From Hyphomonas sp. L-53-1-40 (GTDB lineage: Bacteria; Pseudomonadota; Alphaproteobacteria; Caulobacterales; Hyphomonadaceae), in contig NZ_AWFI01000017.1 in NCBI RefSeq assembly GCF_000682775.1, forward strand, positions 62,001 through 126,000: a stretch of DNA of 64,000 bases. Direction: 5' to 3'. This document shows positions 37,309 through 46,587 of this stretch, piece by piece. The notes under the pieces are model-generated. The model was given only the letters and a program-made list of their open reading frames with translations, searched no databases and was not told the origin of the DNA. The position numbers and the translations under genes were made by a program. Numbering within the stretch: the stretch's first letter is position 1; each line of letters opens with the position of its first letter.

Positions 37309-38400
37309 ATGGCAGACCTGTTTGAAAATCCCGCCGGCCTCGACGGTTTCGAGTTCATCGAATTTTCCGCGCCTGAAAAAGGCCATCTGGAAGCGGTGTT
37401 CGAGCTGATCGGCTTCACTAAGATTGCCCGCCACCGGACCAAGGATGTCGAGCTGTGGCGTCAGGGTGGTATCAACCTCATCACCAATTACGAGCCCAAA
37501 TCCGCTGCATGGTATTTCGCCCGTGAGCATGGCCCATCCGCCTGCGGTATGGGCTTTCGCGTGCGCGATGCCCGCAAGGCCTACCAGCACCTTCTGGCTC
37601 AAGGCGCCGAGCCGGTGAACGTGAATACCGGCCCGAGCGAGCTACACATTCCAGGCATTCGCGGCATCGGCAATTCCATCATCTACCTGATCGACCGCTA
37701 TGGCGACGATCTCGATATCTATGACATCGACTTTGAATACCTGCCGGGTGTGGACAAGAATCCTGTTGGCGCCGGCTTCAAGCTGATCGATCACCTGACG
37801 CACAATGTTTATGGTGGCCGGATGAAATATTGGGCAGATTTCTATGAGAAGCTCTTCAACTTCCAGGAAATCCGCTATTTCGACATCAAGGGCGAATATA
37901 CCGGTCTGACCTCCAAGGCGCTGACGGCGCCGGACGGCAAGATCCGCATTCCGCTGAACGAGGAAGGCGAGGGCGGCAAGGGCCAGATCGAGGAATTCCT
38001 GCGCGAATACAATGGCGAAGGCATCCAGCATATCGCGCTGATCTGTGACGATCTCTATGCGTGTTATGATCGCCTGAAAGCGCGCGGTGTGCCCTTCATG
38101 ACCGCGCCGCCGGCCGCCTATTACGAGATGCTGGACGGGCGCCTGCCGGGGCATGGCGAAGACGTCGAGGGCCTGAAGACCCGCGGCCTGTTGCTGGACG
38201 GCACGACCGAGGGCGGGGAGCCGCGCCTGCTGATGCAGATCTTTGCGCAGGCGCAGATCGGCCCGGTCTTCTTCGAGTTCATCCAGCGCAAGGGCGACTA
38301 CAAAGACGGTTTCGGCGAGGGCAATTTCAAGGCCTTGTTCGAAAGCATGGAACGTGACCAGATTGAGCGAGGCGCCCTGAAGGTAGAGGAGGACGCGTAA
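37309..38400 (+). CDS. hppD: 4-hydroxyphenylpyruvate dioxygenase
   Basis: 363 residues from the ATG at 37309; a frame open further upstream would run through the promoter. The two vicinal-oxygen-chelate halves are present. Iron ligands are His165 (DHLTHNV), His241 (EGIQHIAL) and Glu323 (FFEFIQR). The enzyme converts 4-hydroxyphenylpyruvate to homogentisate in tyrosine breakdown. C-terminal [21 protein letters not shown] is the family end motif. It is the first gene of the operon behind the MarR operator; its stop overlaps the next start (TAATG). Confidence 0.96.
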   Translation: MADLFENPAGLDGFEFIEFSAPEKGHLEAVFELIGFTKIARHRTKDVELWRQGGINLITNYEPKSAAWYFAREHGPSACGMGFRVRDARKAYQHLLAQGAEPVNVNTGPSELHIPGIRGIGNSIIYLIDRYGDDLDIYDIDFEYLPGVDKNPVGAGFKLIDHLTHNVYGGRMKYWADFYEKLFNFQEIRYFDIKGEYTGLTSKALTAPDGKIRIPLNEEGEGGKGQIEEFLREYNGEGIQHIALICDDLYACYDRLKARGVPFMTAPPAAYYEMLDGRLPGHGEDVEGLKTRGLLLDGTTEGGEPRLLMQIFAQAQIGPVFFEFIQRKGDYKDGFGEGNFKALFESMERDQIERGALKVEEDA

Positions 38401-38951
38401 TGACGGCTCCCGCCCCCCTGAAAGGCGTTCACCACGTTGCCTATCGCTGTAAGGATGCGAAGGAGACGGTGGAGTTCTATCGCGATGCGCTGGGCATGGA
38501 TTTCCAGCTGGCCATCGCTGAGGACAAGGTGCCGTCGACCGGCGCGCATGATCCGTACATGCATGTCTTCCTGGATGCCGGGAACGGCAATGTGCTCGCC
38601 TTTTTTGAACTGCCCACCCAGCCGAACATGGACCGTGACCGGAACACGCCGCAATGGGTGCAGCATATCGCCTTCCGTGTCGGCTCCATGGACGAACTGA
38701 TGGCGACCAAGGAGCACCTTGAAGGCATGGGGCTCGACGTGCTGGGCCCGACGCATCATGGCATCTTCAAGTCGATCTATTTCTTTGATCCGAATGGCCA
38801 CCGCATCGAACTGGCCGCCGACATCGGTACGCCGGACCAGATGGCGCAGCTGAAAGAGGTTGCCCAGCCAATGATCGAGGAATGGAGTGCGACGAAGAAA
38901 GCGCCGAGGCATGCTGCTTGGTTGCATGAGAAGATCGCGGAGGAAAGCTGA
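38400..38951 (+). CDS. VOC (glyoxalase/dioxygenase superfamily) protein of the tyrosine operon
   Basis: 183 residues. One VOC unit reads GVHHVAYRCKDAKETVEFYRDALGMD to DPNGHRIELA, with possible metal ligands His in HHVAYR, His in VQHIAFR and Glu in RIELA. The C-terminal 45 residues are an extra helical tail. The start overlaps the hppD stop. A role in the tyrosine pathway is suggested by position alone. Homogentisate dioxygenase is absent from this operon, but a VOC protein of this size is not the known homogentisate dioxygenase (cupin type), so a direct replacement cannot be claimed. Confidence 0.85.
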   Translation: MTAPAPLKGVHHVAYRCKDAKETVEFYRDALGMDFQLAIAEDKVPSTGAHDPYMHVFLDAGNGNVLAFFELPTQPNMDRDRNTPQWVQHIAFRVGSMDELMATKEHLEGMGLDVLGPTHHGIFKSIYFFDPNGHRIELAADIGTPDQMAQLKEVAQPMIEEWSATKKAPRHAAWLHEKIAEES

Positions 38952-38954
38952 ACC

Positions 38955-38976
38955 ATGAAACTCGCCACACTGAAGA
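38955..38976 (+). repeat. 22-bp direct repeat, copy 1 (start of VCBS gene)
   Basis: The first 22 bases of the VCBS gene are identical to the first 22 of the fumarylacetoacetate hydrolase gene (copy 2 at 40100-40121), encoding MKLATLK in both. Similarity extends a few bases further with one mismatch, and not upstream. The copies lie 1145 bp apart. Confidence 0.95.
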
Positions 38977-40103
38977 CTGGGACCGTGTCGGTGGTATCAG
39001 TTCTACTCGCCGCGTGTGCGTTACTGCCTGCCCATGCTGACCGGCTGGTGATCCCGCTGACAGACACTGAAAGCCTGACTCATTTTGAAGAGTTCAACTG
39101 GTTTGGCGGCGAGAATGATTTCAGCGCCGGGATCAGCTTCGCGGATTTCGATGGCGATGGGGATCTCGATATTGTCTCGGTGAATGGCCGCCACTGGCCC
39201 GTTGCAGATGTGTTGCTGTTGAATGATGGCAAAGGCCACTTCCCGATGGCAGCAGAGATCGGGGAATGGCGTACAACTGGTTATGGCGGTTGCCCGGCGG
39301 ATATCGACGATGATGGTGACATGGACCTGCTCGTCCCGCGGGACTGGCTGCCTGTCGCCGTGTTCCGCAATGACGGGGCAGGGCATTTGACGGAGGCTGG
39401 GGAGATTGGCGAGGCCAGCGCGGCGCGCGACTGCGCAACGGCGGACATCAACAAGGACGGCGCAGCGGATCTCATCATCGCAGACCGGAAGGGCGGCTCC
39501 TTCATCGCTCTGGGGCCGCTCGGGCCCGACGCAAGAACGGTTCAATTGTCCGACCTGCCTGCTGTTGGGGTCACAACCGGCGACCTGAATGATGACGGCG
39601 AGGTGGACGTGGTTCTCGCCCTGCGCGGCGATGCGACACTCGCGGTTTTCCTGAGCAATGGTGACGGGTATGCCGCGCCGGTGCTCGTCGGCAACGCGGA
39701 ATGGGAATCCCGCTCCGTGGCGCTGGGAGACTGGGATGGGGACGGCGACCTTGATCTTGTTACGGCCATATTGTCAGGCGCGAACCGTGTGTTCCTGAAT
39801 GAGGGGGGCAGGTTTCCCCGCGCCGCGCTGATCGGCCCGGAGGACGAGGTATCACAGGGCGTGCGCGTGATGGATCTCAACGCCGATGGCCGCCCGGATG
39901 CCATCTTCGCCAATGAAGGCCCGAACGCGGTTGTGATGAACATTGAAGGCCTGCCGCAACGGACCCTGTTGCCGGGCGATGAAGACACGTACGATCTCGC
40001 GGTGGGTGACATGAACGGCGACGGCCTGCCGGATATCGGCTTTGCCAATTCGGACGCGTCCAACAAACTCTTTTTCCTGAAACGCAGCGGAGATGCTGAA
40101 TGA
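38955..40103 (+). CDS. VCBS/FG-GAP seven-bladed propeller protein, exported
   Basis: 382 residues. The first seven residues (MKLATLK) equal those of the hydrolase encoded next. They run into a signal-like stretch TVSVVSVLLAACALLPAHA, with a possible lipobox LAAC or a cleavage site after AHA. The rest has seven calcium-loop motifs of type DxDxDGxxD: DFDGDGDLD, DIDDDGDMD, DINKDGAAD, DLNDDGEVD, DWDGDGDLD, DLNADGRPD and DMNGDGLPD, so a seven-bladed beta-propeller is expected. Its role in a cytoplasmic degradation operon is not clear and it looks like an intruder. It overlaps the next start by ATGA. Confidence 0.88.
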   Translation: MKLATLKTGTVSVVSVLLAACALLPAHADRLVIPLTDTESLTHFEEFNWFGGENDFSAGISFADFDGDGDLDIVSVNGRHWPVADVLLLNDGKGHFPMAAEIGEWRTTGYGGCPADIDDDGDMDLLVPRDWLPVAVFRNDGAGHLTEAGEIGEASAARDCATADINKDGAADLIIADRKGGSFIALGPLGPDARTVQLSDLPAVGVTTGDLNDDGEVDVVLALRGDATLAVFLSNGDGYAAPVLVGNAEWESRSVALGDWDGDGDLDLVTAILSGANRVFLNEGGRFPRAALIGPEDEVSQGVRVMDLNADGRPDAIFANEGPNAVVMNIEGLPQRTLLPGDEDTYDLAVGDMNGDGLPDIGFANSDASNKLFFLKRSGDAE

Positions 40104-40121
40104 AACTCGCCACACTGAAGA
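40100..40121 (+). repeat. 22-bp direct repeat, copy 2 (start of FAH gene)
   Basis: Second copy of the 22-bp repeat at the 5' end of the fumarylacetoacetate hydrolase gene. Recombination with copy 1 (38955) would remove exactly the VCBS gene and leave the hydrolase start intact, 3 nt after the VOC gene stop. Confidence 0.95.
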
Positions 40122-41110
40122 ATGGCGCCCGCGATGGCCGTCTTGTTGTCGTTTCGAAGGATCTGACCCGCTACACAGATGCGGCAGGCATCGCGCCGAC
40201 GCTGCAGGCGGCGCTCGACAAATGGGACGTCTATGCGCCGAAGCTGCAGCAGCTGGCCGAGCAGGTCGAGTTGGGCAGCGTGCCAACCGCCCGTTTCCAT
40301 GAGCATGATTGCGAAAGCCCATTGCCGCGTGCCTATCAGTGGGCGGATGGATCGGCCTATATCAACCATGTTGAACTGGTGCGCAAAGCGCGCGGCGCGG
40401 AAGTGCCCGAAAGCTTCTATGATGATCCGCTGATGTATCAGGGCGGCTCCGATGCCTTCCTCGGGCCGCGCGATGCGATCCCGCTGAAAGACACGGCCTG
40501 GGGCTGTGACATGGAAGGGGAGATCGCCGTCATCACCGATGATGTGCCGATAGGTGCGAGCGAGGCGGAGGCCGCTGATCACATCAAGCTGGTCATGTTG
40601 TGCAATGACGTCTCGCTGCGTGGCCTGATCCCTGGCGAACTCGCCAAGGGGTTCGGCTTCTTCCAGTCCAAGCCGCCGAGCGCATTCTCGCCGGTTGCCG
40701 TCACGCCGGACGAACTGGGCGAGGCGTGGCAGGGCAGCCTCGTCCATTTGCCGCTGCGCGTGGACTATAATGGCGAGCCTTTTGGCCGCGCTGAGGCCGC
40801 CGAAGACGCCACGTTCAGCCTTGCACGGCTCGTTTCCCACGCGGCCAAGACGCGGCCCCTGTCAGCCGGCACGGTGATCGGCTCTGGCACGGTGTCGAAC
40901 AAGGACGCCGATGGCGGCGCCGGAAAACCTGTCAGCGAAGGCGGGCGCGGTTATTCCTGCATCGCCGAAATCCGTATGATCGAGAAGATTGCGACCGGCG
41001 AATTCAAGACCCCCTTCATGTCACCGGGCGATGTTGTGCGGATGGAAATGCTCGACAAATCCGGGCATTCGATATTCGGAGCAATTGAACAAACGGTCGA
41101 GCAGGTCTAG
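40100..41110 (+). CDS. Fumarylacetoacetate hydrolase family protein
   Basis: 336 residues. The N-terminal cap domain ([21 protein letters not shown] to about residue 95) is followed by the FAH fold with [12 protein letters not shown], the metal-binding Glu in DMEGEIAVI, and [11 protein letters not shown]-terminal [18 protein letters not shown] is typical. It would cleave fumarylacetoacetate to fumarate and acetoacetate, the last specific step of tyrosine breakdown. Size and cap fit bacterial FahA-type proteins better than general FAH acylpyruvases. The CoA transferase genes that would use acetoacetate follow 46 nt later. Confidence 0.9.
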   Translation: MKLATLKNGARDGRLVVVSKDLTRYTDAAGIAPTLQAALDKWDVYAPKLQQLAEQVELGSVPTARFHEHDCESPLPRAYQWADGSAYINHVELVRKARGAEVPESFYDDPLMYQGGSDAFLGPRDAIPLKDTAWGCDMEGEIAVITDDVPIGASEAEAADHIKLVMLCNDVSLRGLIPGELAKGFGFFQSKPPSAFSPVAVTPDELGEAWQGSLVHLPLRVDYNGEPFGRAEAAEDATFSLARLVSHAAKTRPLSAGTVIGSGTVSNKDADGGAGKPVSEGGRGYSCIAEIRMIEKIATGEFKTPFMSPGDVVRMEMLDKSGHSIFGAIEQTVEQV

Positions 41111-41156
41111 AACCCCTGCTGCACCGCAGCATTACCCAAGGGGAGGCCCGCACTTC

Positions 41157-41864
41157 ATGGCGAGCAAGATATACAAGACGGCCGCAGACGCGCTGGATGG
41201 CGTGTTGTTTGACGGCATGACGATTGCCGCAGGCGGATTCGGCCTGTGCGGCATTCCGGAACTGTCCATCGCGGCAATCCGCGAGGCCGGCACCAAGGAC
41301 CTCACCGTCTATTCCAACAATGCGGGCGTTGATGAGTTTGGGCTCGGCGTGTTGCTACAGACCAAGCAGGTCAAGAAGATGTGCTCGTCCTATGTCGGCG
41401 AGAATGCAGAATTCATGCGGCAATACCTGTCCGGCGAGCTGGAGCTGGAATTCAACCCGCAAGGCACGCTGGCCGAGCGTATGCGCGCTGGTGGCGCGGG
41501 CATTCCGGGCTTCTACACCAAGACGGGCGTCGGCACGCTGGTGGCCGAGGGCAAGGAAGAGAAGGTCTTCAATGGCGAGACCTATATCCTGGAAGAGGGG
41601 ATCTTCGCAGACCTCGCCATCGTGAAAGCCTGGAAAGCCGATACGACCGGCAATGCGATCTTCCGCAAGACCGCGCGCAACTTCAACCTGCCCGCCGCGA
41701 CCTGTGGCAAGATTTGCGTCATGGAAGTCGAGGAAATCGTCGAGCCGGGCGAACTGGACCCCGACGCGATCCATCTGCCGGGCATTTATGTGCACCGTCT
41801 TGTGCAGGGCGAATTCGAAAAGCGGATTGAACAGCGGACTGTCCGCAAAAAGGAGAGTGCCTGA
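41157..41864 (+). CDS. scoA: 3-oxoacid CoA-transferase subunit A
   Basis: 235 residues from the ATG at 41157 with GGGGAGG upstream. The motif [16 protein letters not shown] near residue 20 is the glycine-rich CoA-binding loop of subunit A, and [14 protein letters not shown] follows. With subunit B it forms succinyl-CoA:acetoacetate CoA-transferase, which activates acetoacetate to acetoacetyl-CoA. Its stop overlaps the start of subunit B (TGATG). The gene's place after the hydrolase completes the logical order of the pathway. Confidence 0.95.
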   Translation: MASKIYKTAADALDGVLFDGMTIAAGGFGLCGIPELSIAAIREAGTKDLTVYSNNAGVDEFGLGVLLQTKQVKKMCSSYVGENAEFMRQYLSGELELEFNPQGTLAERMRAGGAGIPGFYTKTGVGTLVAEGKEEKVFNGETYILEEGIFADLAIVKAWKADTTGNAIFRKTARNFNLPAATCGKICVMEVEEIVEPGELDPDAIHLPGIYVHRLVQGEFEKRIEQRTVRKKESA

Positions 41865-42493
41865 TGCCTTGGGATCGTAACCAGATGGCGGCGCGGGCCG
41901 CGCAGGAACTTGAAGACGGCATGTATGTGAACCTCGGCATCGGCATTCCGACGCTGGTGGCGAACCATATTCCGGACGGCGTCAACGTCACGCTGCAATC
42001 GGAAAACGGCATGCTGGGCATGGGGCCGTTTCCCTATGAGGGCGAAGAAGACGCGGACTTGATCAATGCTGGCAAGCAGACGATTACCGAGCTTCCCCAG
42101 ACAGCCTACTTCGACAGTGCGACCAGCTTCGGCATGATCCGGGGCGGCAAGATCGCCATGGCGATCCTGGGTGCGATGGAAGTGGCTGAGAATGGCGACC
42201 TGGCGAACTGGATGATCCCCGGCAAGCTGGTCAAGGGCATGGGCGGTGCGATGGACCTTGTGGCTGGTGTCGGTCGTGTCGTGGTGATCTCCGATCATGC
42301 GAACAAGCGCGGCGAGTCCAAGATCCTGAAGGAATGCACGCTGCCCCTGACCGGCCTGAAAGTGGTGGACCGGATCATCACCGATCTTTGCGTGATGGAC
42401 GTGGTCGAGGGCGGCCTGAAAATCGTCGAACTTGCGCCGGACGTAACGCTGGACGAGGTGAAGTCGAAAACCGAAGCCACATTGGTCGACTAA
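41864..42493 (+). CDS. scoB: 3-oxoacid CoA-transferase subunit B
   Basis: 209 residues. [17 protein letters not shown] and the catalytic Glu47 in [13 protein letters not shown] are standard for subunit B; the Glu forms the CoA thioester intermediate. C-terminal [19 protein letters not shown] fits too. The gene is the last of the operon. Between its stop and the convergent DUF1206 gene lies an imperfect inverted repeat (CTGACAGGCG at 42504 and CGCCTGACAG at 42533) that may act as terminator, although no T-run follows. Confidence 0.95.
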   Translation: MPWDRNQMAARAAQELEDGMYVNLGIGIPTLVANHIPDGVNVTLQSENGMLGMGPFPYEGEEDADLINAGKQTITELPQTAYFDSATSFGMIRGGKIAMAILGAMEVAENGDLANWMIPGKLVKGMGGAMDLVAGVGRVVVISDHANKRGESKILKECTLPLTGLKVVDRIITDLCVMDVVEGGLKIVELAPDVTLDEVKSKTEATLVD

Positions 42494-42521
42494 TCACAAT
42501 GAGCTGACAGGCGGCGCGCGC

Positions 42522-43328
42522 CTAGAGTGCGTCGCCTGACAGTTTAGGCACGATACGATAGCGCGCCATCACGAAGCAATAGACCGCGAAGCCTGCAAGG
42601 CCCGCTCCTGCGAGCGCGAGCAGGATGCGTCCGAACGTCTGTGTCTCCAGAATGCGCAGTGCTTCGCCAAGGCCGGCGGCATGTTCCGGGTTGGCGGTTA
42701 TGCCAGAAGTCAGGATCAGACCACCAACAATCAACAAGACGAAGCCATGTGCGGCAAGACCGAAGCGGACGACGGGCTCGAGCTTCTCCGCCATTTCCTT
42801 GCGGACGATGTCTTTACGGTGGGCCGCCTTCCACGATTTCACAAAAAGGTAGACGGCAACGCTTAGCGTCGTGATTCCGGCGGCGATAACGACCAGTCGG
42901 CCTGCTGGGTGCTGCATCAAGGATGCGCTCCAATTTTCGGCCGAGGAATCGTTGCCGCTGGCCTGCGCGCCCTTCATCATGATGAGGATGGCCGAGATAC
43001 CGAGGGCGGCATGGGTCAGGCCTGACATGATCTGACCTGCGCGATTGGCGTAGCCTTCGGCATCATCGCCTTCATTTTCGAGGTCCATGATGCCGTCCAC
43101 CAGTCGCCAGAGTGTGTAGGCGAAAAGGCCGGCCGCCGTGATGGCCAGCAGCACGGCACCAAAAGGCTGACGGATCAGGAAGTTCAGCGCGCCAGAGGTC
43201 CCTTCGGCCTCGCCGCCGTTCAGGGCTGCAAAAAAGGCGAGCCCGCCGACGATCAGGTAAACCATGCCCCGCGCCCCATACCCGGCCCGCATGAGCCATT
43301 CGAGGGCGGTATTGGCGTGCTGGGTCAT
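42522..43328 (-). CDS. DUF1206 family membrane protein
   Basis: 268 residues with six hydrophobic segments arranged as three repeats of a two-helix unit, each with a RAGYGARGMVYLIVG-like or comparable start (AGQIMSGLTHAALGISA; VRFGLAAHGFVLLIVGG). This repeat is the mark of DUF1206, whose role is unknown. It is convergent with the tyrosine operon and divergent from the aminotransferase gene with a 127-bp gap. No sign ties it to either. Confidence 0.88.
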   Translation of the reverse strand: MTQHANTALEWLMRAGYGARGMVYLIVGGLAFFAALNGGEAEGTSGALNFLIRQPFGAVLLAITAAGLFAYTLWRLVDGIMDLENEGDDAEGYANRAGQIMSGLTHAALGISAILIMMKGAQASGNDSSAENWSASLMQHPAGRLVVIAAGITTLSVAVYLFVKSWKAAHRKDIVRKEMAEKLEPVVRFGLAAHGFVLLIVGGLILTSGITANPEHAAGLGEALRILETQTFGRILLALAGAGLAGFAVYCFVMARYRIVPKLSGDAL

Positions 43329-43455
43329 GAGGGGCCTTTCTGTATCTGAAGATTAAAGTCCCGACGCGACAATCGGTTCCGTTCGTGGCGGTTGCCGTGG
43401 CATCCACAACTGCATAGGGTCCGGCGCGACTTCCCAGAAGAAACGGATTTCCAAC

Positions 43456-44649
43456 ATGTCCCAATTCTCGACCCTGACGCCAATGCCGACTGATGCACTT
43501 CTCGGCCTGATGACGGCTTATCGCGAAGATCCACGCGATGAAAAATTCGACCTGGGTGTCGGCGTCTACAAGAATGACAAGGGCGAAACGCCGGTGATGT
43601 TGGCCGTGGCAAAGGCCGAGGCGCTGATCCTGAAATCCCAGACCACGAAAGTGTATGAAGGCCCGCGCGGCAATACCGACTATTGCGCCGCCATCGAAGG
43701 CTTCGTGTTCGGGGAAGGGGCGACCGCTATCCAGGAAGGGCGTACGCTGTCGTTCACCGCACCGGGCGGATGCGGCGCGCTGTTCCTTGGCACCGGCCTT
43801 ATGAGCCGGATGGGCGTCAAGACGGTCTGGGTGTCGAACCCGACCTGGCCCAACCATCCAAACGTCGTGCGCTTCATGGGACTGGACGTTGCCGAGTATC
43901 CCTATGCTGATCCGGAGACGGGTGAGCTGGATCTTGCTGCCATGCTGTCGGGCATCGATAAGGCCGAACGCGGCGATGGCATCATCATCCAAGGACCTTG
44001 CCACAACCCAACTGGCATCGACCTGACCATCGATGACTGGAAAAAGGTCGGAGCGCTGGTGAAAAGTAAGGGCCTGATCGCGATGCTGGACGTTGCCTAT
44101 CACGGCTTTGCCAAGGGGCTGGACGAAGACGTCAAAGGCGTGCGCGCCTTCATCGAGGCAGCGGGCGAAGCGTTGGTCTCCTATTCTTGTTCCAAGAATT
44201 TCGGCCTGTACCGCGAGCGCGCTGGTTGTTTCCTCGCGGTAGGAGAGTCCGCTGAGGGCATCGCGGCGGCGGCAACCCATGTTGCGGCGCTGGCGCGGGC
44301 CAGCTATTCCATGCCGCCCGCGCATGGCGCGGCGATTGTCGCCACCATCCTGAACAATGCAGACATGCGCGCCGAATGGGAGGCCGAACTGACGCAGATG
44401 CGTGAGCGGATGATCTCGCTGCGCAAGGCGCTTGCCGATGCACTGGTCGAGAAGACCGGTTCCAACCGGCTCGGCGCGGTGGCGATGCAGAATGGTATGT
44501 TCAGCCAACTGCCGCTGTCCAAGGAGGGTATCACGGCGATGCGTGAGAAGAGTGGTCTTTACATGCCAAATTCGGGACGCATCAATATCGCCGGATTGAA
44601 CCTGAAGGATATTCCGGCTGTGGCAGATATCATCGCCAAGGAAGCCTAG
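43456..44649 (+). CDS. Aromatic/aspartate aminotransferase, class I
   Basis: 397 residues. The family features are KFDLGVGVYKNDKGETPVM, PGGCGALFLG, QGPCHNPTGIDL with the Asn and Pro typical of subgroup I-alpha, DVAYHGFAKG and the PLP lysine in SCSKNFGLYRERAG. The last Arg of NSGRINIAGL binds the substrate carboxylate. This is the AspC/TyrB type. Beside the hppD operon it would supply 4-hydroxyphenylpyruvate from tyrosine, though aspartate specificity is equally possible from the sequence. Its stop overlaps the convergent thioesterase gene. Confidence 0.92.
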   Translation: MSQFSTLTPMPTDALLGLMTAYREDPRDEKFDLGVGVYKNDKGETPVMLAVAKAEALILKSQTTKVYEGPRGNTDYCAAIEGFVFGEGATAIQEGRTLSFTAPGGCGALFLGTGLMSRMGVKTVWVSNPTWPNHPNVVRFMGLDVAEYPYADPETGELDLAAMLSGIDKAERGDGIIIQGPCHNPTGIDLTIDDWKKVGALVKSKGLIAMLDVAYHGFAKGLDEDVKGVRAFIEAAGEALVSYSCSKNFGLYRERAGCFLAVGESAEGIAAAATHVAALARASYSMPPAHGAAIVATILNNADMRAEWEAELTQMRERMISLRKALADALVEKTGSNRLGAVAMQNGMFSQLPLSKEGITAMREKSGLYMPNSGRINIAGLNLKDIPAVADIIAKEA

Positions 44650-45569
44650 ATTTCAAGGCCGGGCGCCGCCATTTCGGTCAGCTCACTTATCATTTCGGGC
44701 GGCGCTGGGATGGCCTTGCGCGCATCGAGATCCAGCGTGATAGCGGTCGCTTGCATGGTGGCCCAAGGCGTACCTTTGGCTGGATCCATCATCCAGTGGA
44801 TCAGATTGTGCGTTTTTCCCGAAGCGCCGCCAAACGACGTGTACAGTTCATACAAATCTCCGGCGACGGGCATCGCATGGTAGCGGAGCCTGTATTCCAA
44901 TACTGCAGCACCCATGCGCAGATCGCCCGCAGAGTCGGCCACCCGCTTGCGCCAATTGTAGAGAATATTCGGTACCGAATCCGAGGTGCGCCCGATCATC
45001 CAATAGGGCTGCATGCGCCCATGCACGTCGAGATGTTGGGGCGGAATGGCGCCGCGTCCGGCGAGCGGAGCGCCGACGTTCTTTACCCGGTCGAGCGTGA
45101 TGTCCGCCAGCGGCAGGCCCGGCGCCGACATGTCGATGGAGCGAGGCGCGGACTCCTCGGGCGCGGTGTCGGTGAAGTTCGGGAAGGCCGCGCGGGTTCT
45201 GGAACTCCACGGGAAAGGTTTGCGCATGGTGGTATCGACATGCAGCACACGCGTGCGCATGGCGGCGGCGAGCGATCCCTCGGCATGGCGTAGTTCCTGA
45301 TAGATCAGGGCGCTATCCTCATCCGCTTCCAGCACGCAACCATTCATGGTGAGCGGCCGACCGGGCAAAACTTCGCGTACGAAGCGGATATGCTGGTCGA
45401 CCGGAATGATCGTCGAGGGCGACGACGCCTTGAAAGCGTGTGGCATGCCGAGGTCTGGCGCAAAGGCGGCGAGGCCTTCCAATTGCTTCTCGACATAGAC
45501 GCGCACATTCATGTGCCCCATCTCGTCGCAATCCCACTGATTGCAGCTCCCCCTCCACAATGTGATCAT
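44646..45569 (-). CDS. Thioesterase with two hotdog domains
   Basis: 307 residues from the ATG at 45569, which overlaps the stop of the Fur-type gene (ATGA). The first hotdog has WRGSCNQWDCDEMGHMNVRVYVEK, where the Asp/Glu and His-Met-Asn are as in acyl-thioesterases, and the second has HLDVHGRMQPYWMIGRTSD. A double-hotdog thioesterase of about 300 residues resembles acyl-ACP thioesterases or 4-hydroxybenzoyl-CoA thioesterase-like proteins. Substrate unknown. Translational coupling to the metal regulator gene upstream is firm from the overlap. Confidence 0.8.
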   Translation of the reverse strand: MITLWRGSCNQWDCDEMGHMNVRVYVEKQLEGLAAFAPDLGMPHAFKASSPSTIIPVDQHIRFVREVLPGRPLTMNGCVLEADEDSALIYQELRHAEGSLAAAMRTRVLHVDTTMRKPFPWSSRTRAAFPNFTDTAPEESAPRSIDMSAPGLPLADITLDRVKNVGAPLAGRGAIPPQHLDVHGRMQPYWMIGRTSDSVPNILYNWRKRVADSAGDLRMGAAVLEYRLRYHAMPVAGDLYELYTSFGGASGKTHNLIHWMMDPAKGTPWATMQATAITLDLDARKAIPAPPEMISELTEMAAPGLEI

Positions 45570-46045
45570 GCGGCGCAGTCCCGGCATTTGCCGCGCACTT
45601 CCACGACAGCGCGGGTCATCTGGAAGCCTGCGGCGGTGGTTTCAGCGTCGAGCGCTTCATTCGTCGCAGTTGCGTGCAGCTCCTCAGCGCCATGACACGT
45701 GTCGCAGATGAGGAACACTGCGGAGTGATTGTGGCTGGCATGGCCGCAAGCGACATAGGCGTTCAGGCTTTCGATCTTGTGGGCGAGGCCGGTTTCCTGG
45801 AGGAAATCGAGCGCGCGATAGATGGTAGGGGGCTTGGCAGAGCCTTCGCCGTCGAGATTGGCCAGCAAATCATACGCCTTGGCGGGCGCTGTGCTCTCAA
45901 GCAGGAGGCGCAATACCTTGCGGCGAATGCGCGTCATCCGCTGTCCGCGCCGCATGACGAGGGTTTCCGCCTCATTGAGGAAAGCATCCACGTCCTGGGG
46001 GCTGCACGGGGTGTTTGCGTGAATGTGACTATGTGATTGGGCCAT
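45566..46045 (-). CDS. Fur family regulator, probably Zur
   Basis: 159 residues from the ATG at 46045; a longer frame is not supported. The N-terminus is His-rich (SHSHIHANTP). The winged helix follows (RMTRIRRKVLRLLLE, then KPPTIYRALDFLQETGLAHKIESLNAYVACGH) and the structural zinc site has CDTCHG and the terminal CRDC. The ACGHASHNHSAVFLICDTC arrangement fits Zur rather than Fur. No clear Zur box was seen in the 130-bp gap to the divergent MarR gene. Zinc uptake regulation is the expected role. Confidence 0.85.
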   Translation of the reverse strand: MAQSHSHIHANTPCSPQDVDAFLNEAETLVMRRGQRMTRIRRKVLRLLLESTAPAKAYDLLANLDGEGSAKPPTIYRALDFLQETGLAHKIESLNAYVACGHASHNHSAVFLICDTCHGAEELHATATNEALDAETTAAGFQMTRAVVEVRGKCRDCAA

Positions 46046-46174
46046 GCCTGCAATGTCGTGCGTTTCGGCCGGAATGTGAAGGCCCCTGTCCCCAGCTTTA
46101 CAGGACAAGCCCCCTAGACGGAGTCCGCAAATCACCTGAGATTCTCCGATAAGGCGAACAATAAGGGTAGAGAA

Positions 46175-46564
46175 ATGGCACTGTCTGAGCGCGAAGGTCT
46201 GGAATTGTGGCGGCGTGCCGTAACGGCGTCTGTGCGTTCGGACGCGCCCGATTTGACCGCGCGCCAGCAAGCCATTCTAATGACGATCGCGCTGACGCCC
46301 GGACCCCATACGGTACGTGGCCTGGCCGAGCACCTGAATATCGCCAAGCCAGCGGTCACGCGGGCGCTGGATGCGTTGGCGCGGCTCGATTTCATCCGCC
46401 GGATCAAGGACGATACAGATCTGCGCAATATCTTCATCGAGCGCACACCGGCCGGTATGGCATATCTGCGGACATTCTCCGGCCTTGTTCTTGCCGCAGC
46501 TTCTGGCAAGGATGACAGCCAATTGGCGCCCAAGCGCAGCGGGAAGACCAACGCCGCTGCCTGA
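46175..46564 (+). CDS. MarR family regulator
   Basis: 129 residues. The winged helix reads LTARQQAILMTIALTPGPHTVRGLAEHLNIAKPAVTRALDALARLDFIRR, with the wing DTDLRNIFI. A Lys/Ala-rich tail ends it. The gene is 23 nt upstream of the NlpC/P60 hydrolase gene, so the two may be cotranscribed. Its effector and targets are unknown. Confidence 0.85.
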   Translation: MALSEREGLELWRRAVTASVRSDAPDLTARQQAILMTIALTPGPHTVRGLAEHLNIAKPAVTRALDALARLDFIRRIKDDTDLRNIFIERTPAGMAYLRTFSGLVLAAASGKDDSQLAPKRSGKTNAAA

Positions 46565-46587
46565 GGCGCCCGAGTACGGGAACAGGC

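Noticed and set aside
39542-40840. 432-codon open frame on the minus strand
   Set aside because: It crosses the VCBS and FAH genes in antisense; both real genes have clear motifs.
42504-42542. Inverted repeat between scoB and the DUF1206 gene as a proven terminator
   Set aside because: The arms have a mismatch, the loop is long and no T-run follows.
43072-44508. 478-codon open frame on the minus strand
   Set aside because: It is opposite to the aminotransferase gene and overlaps the DUF1206 start; no domain recognised.
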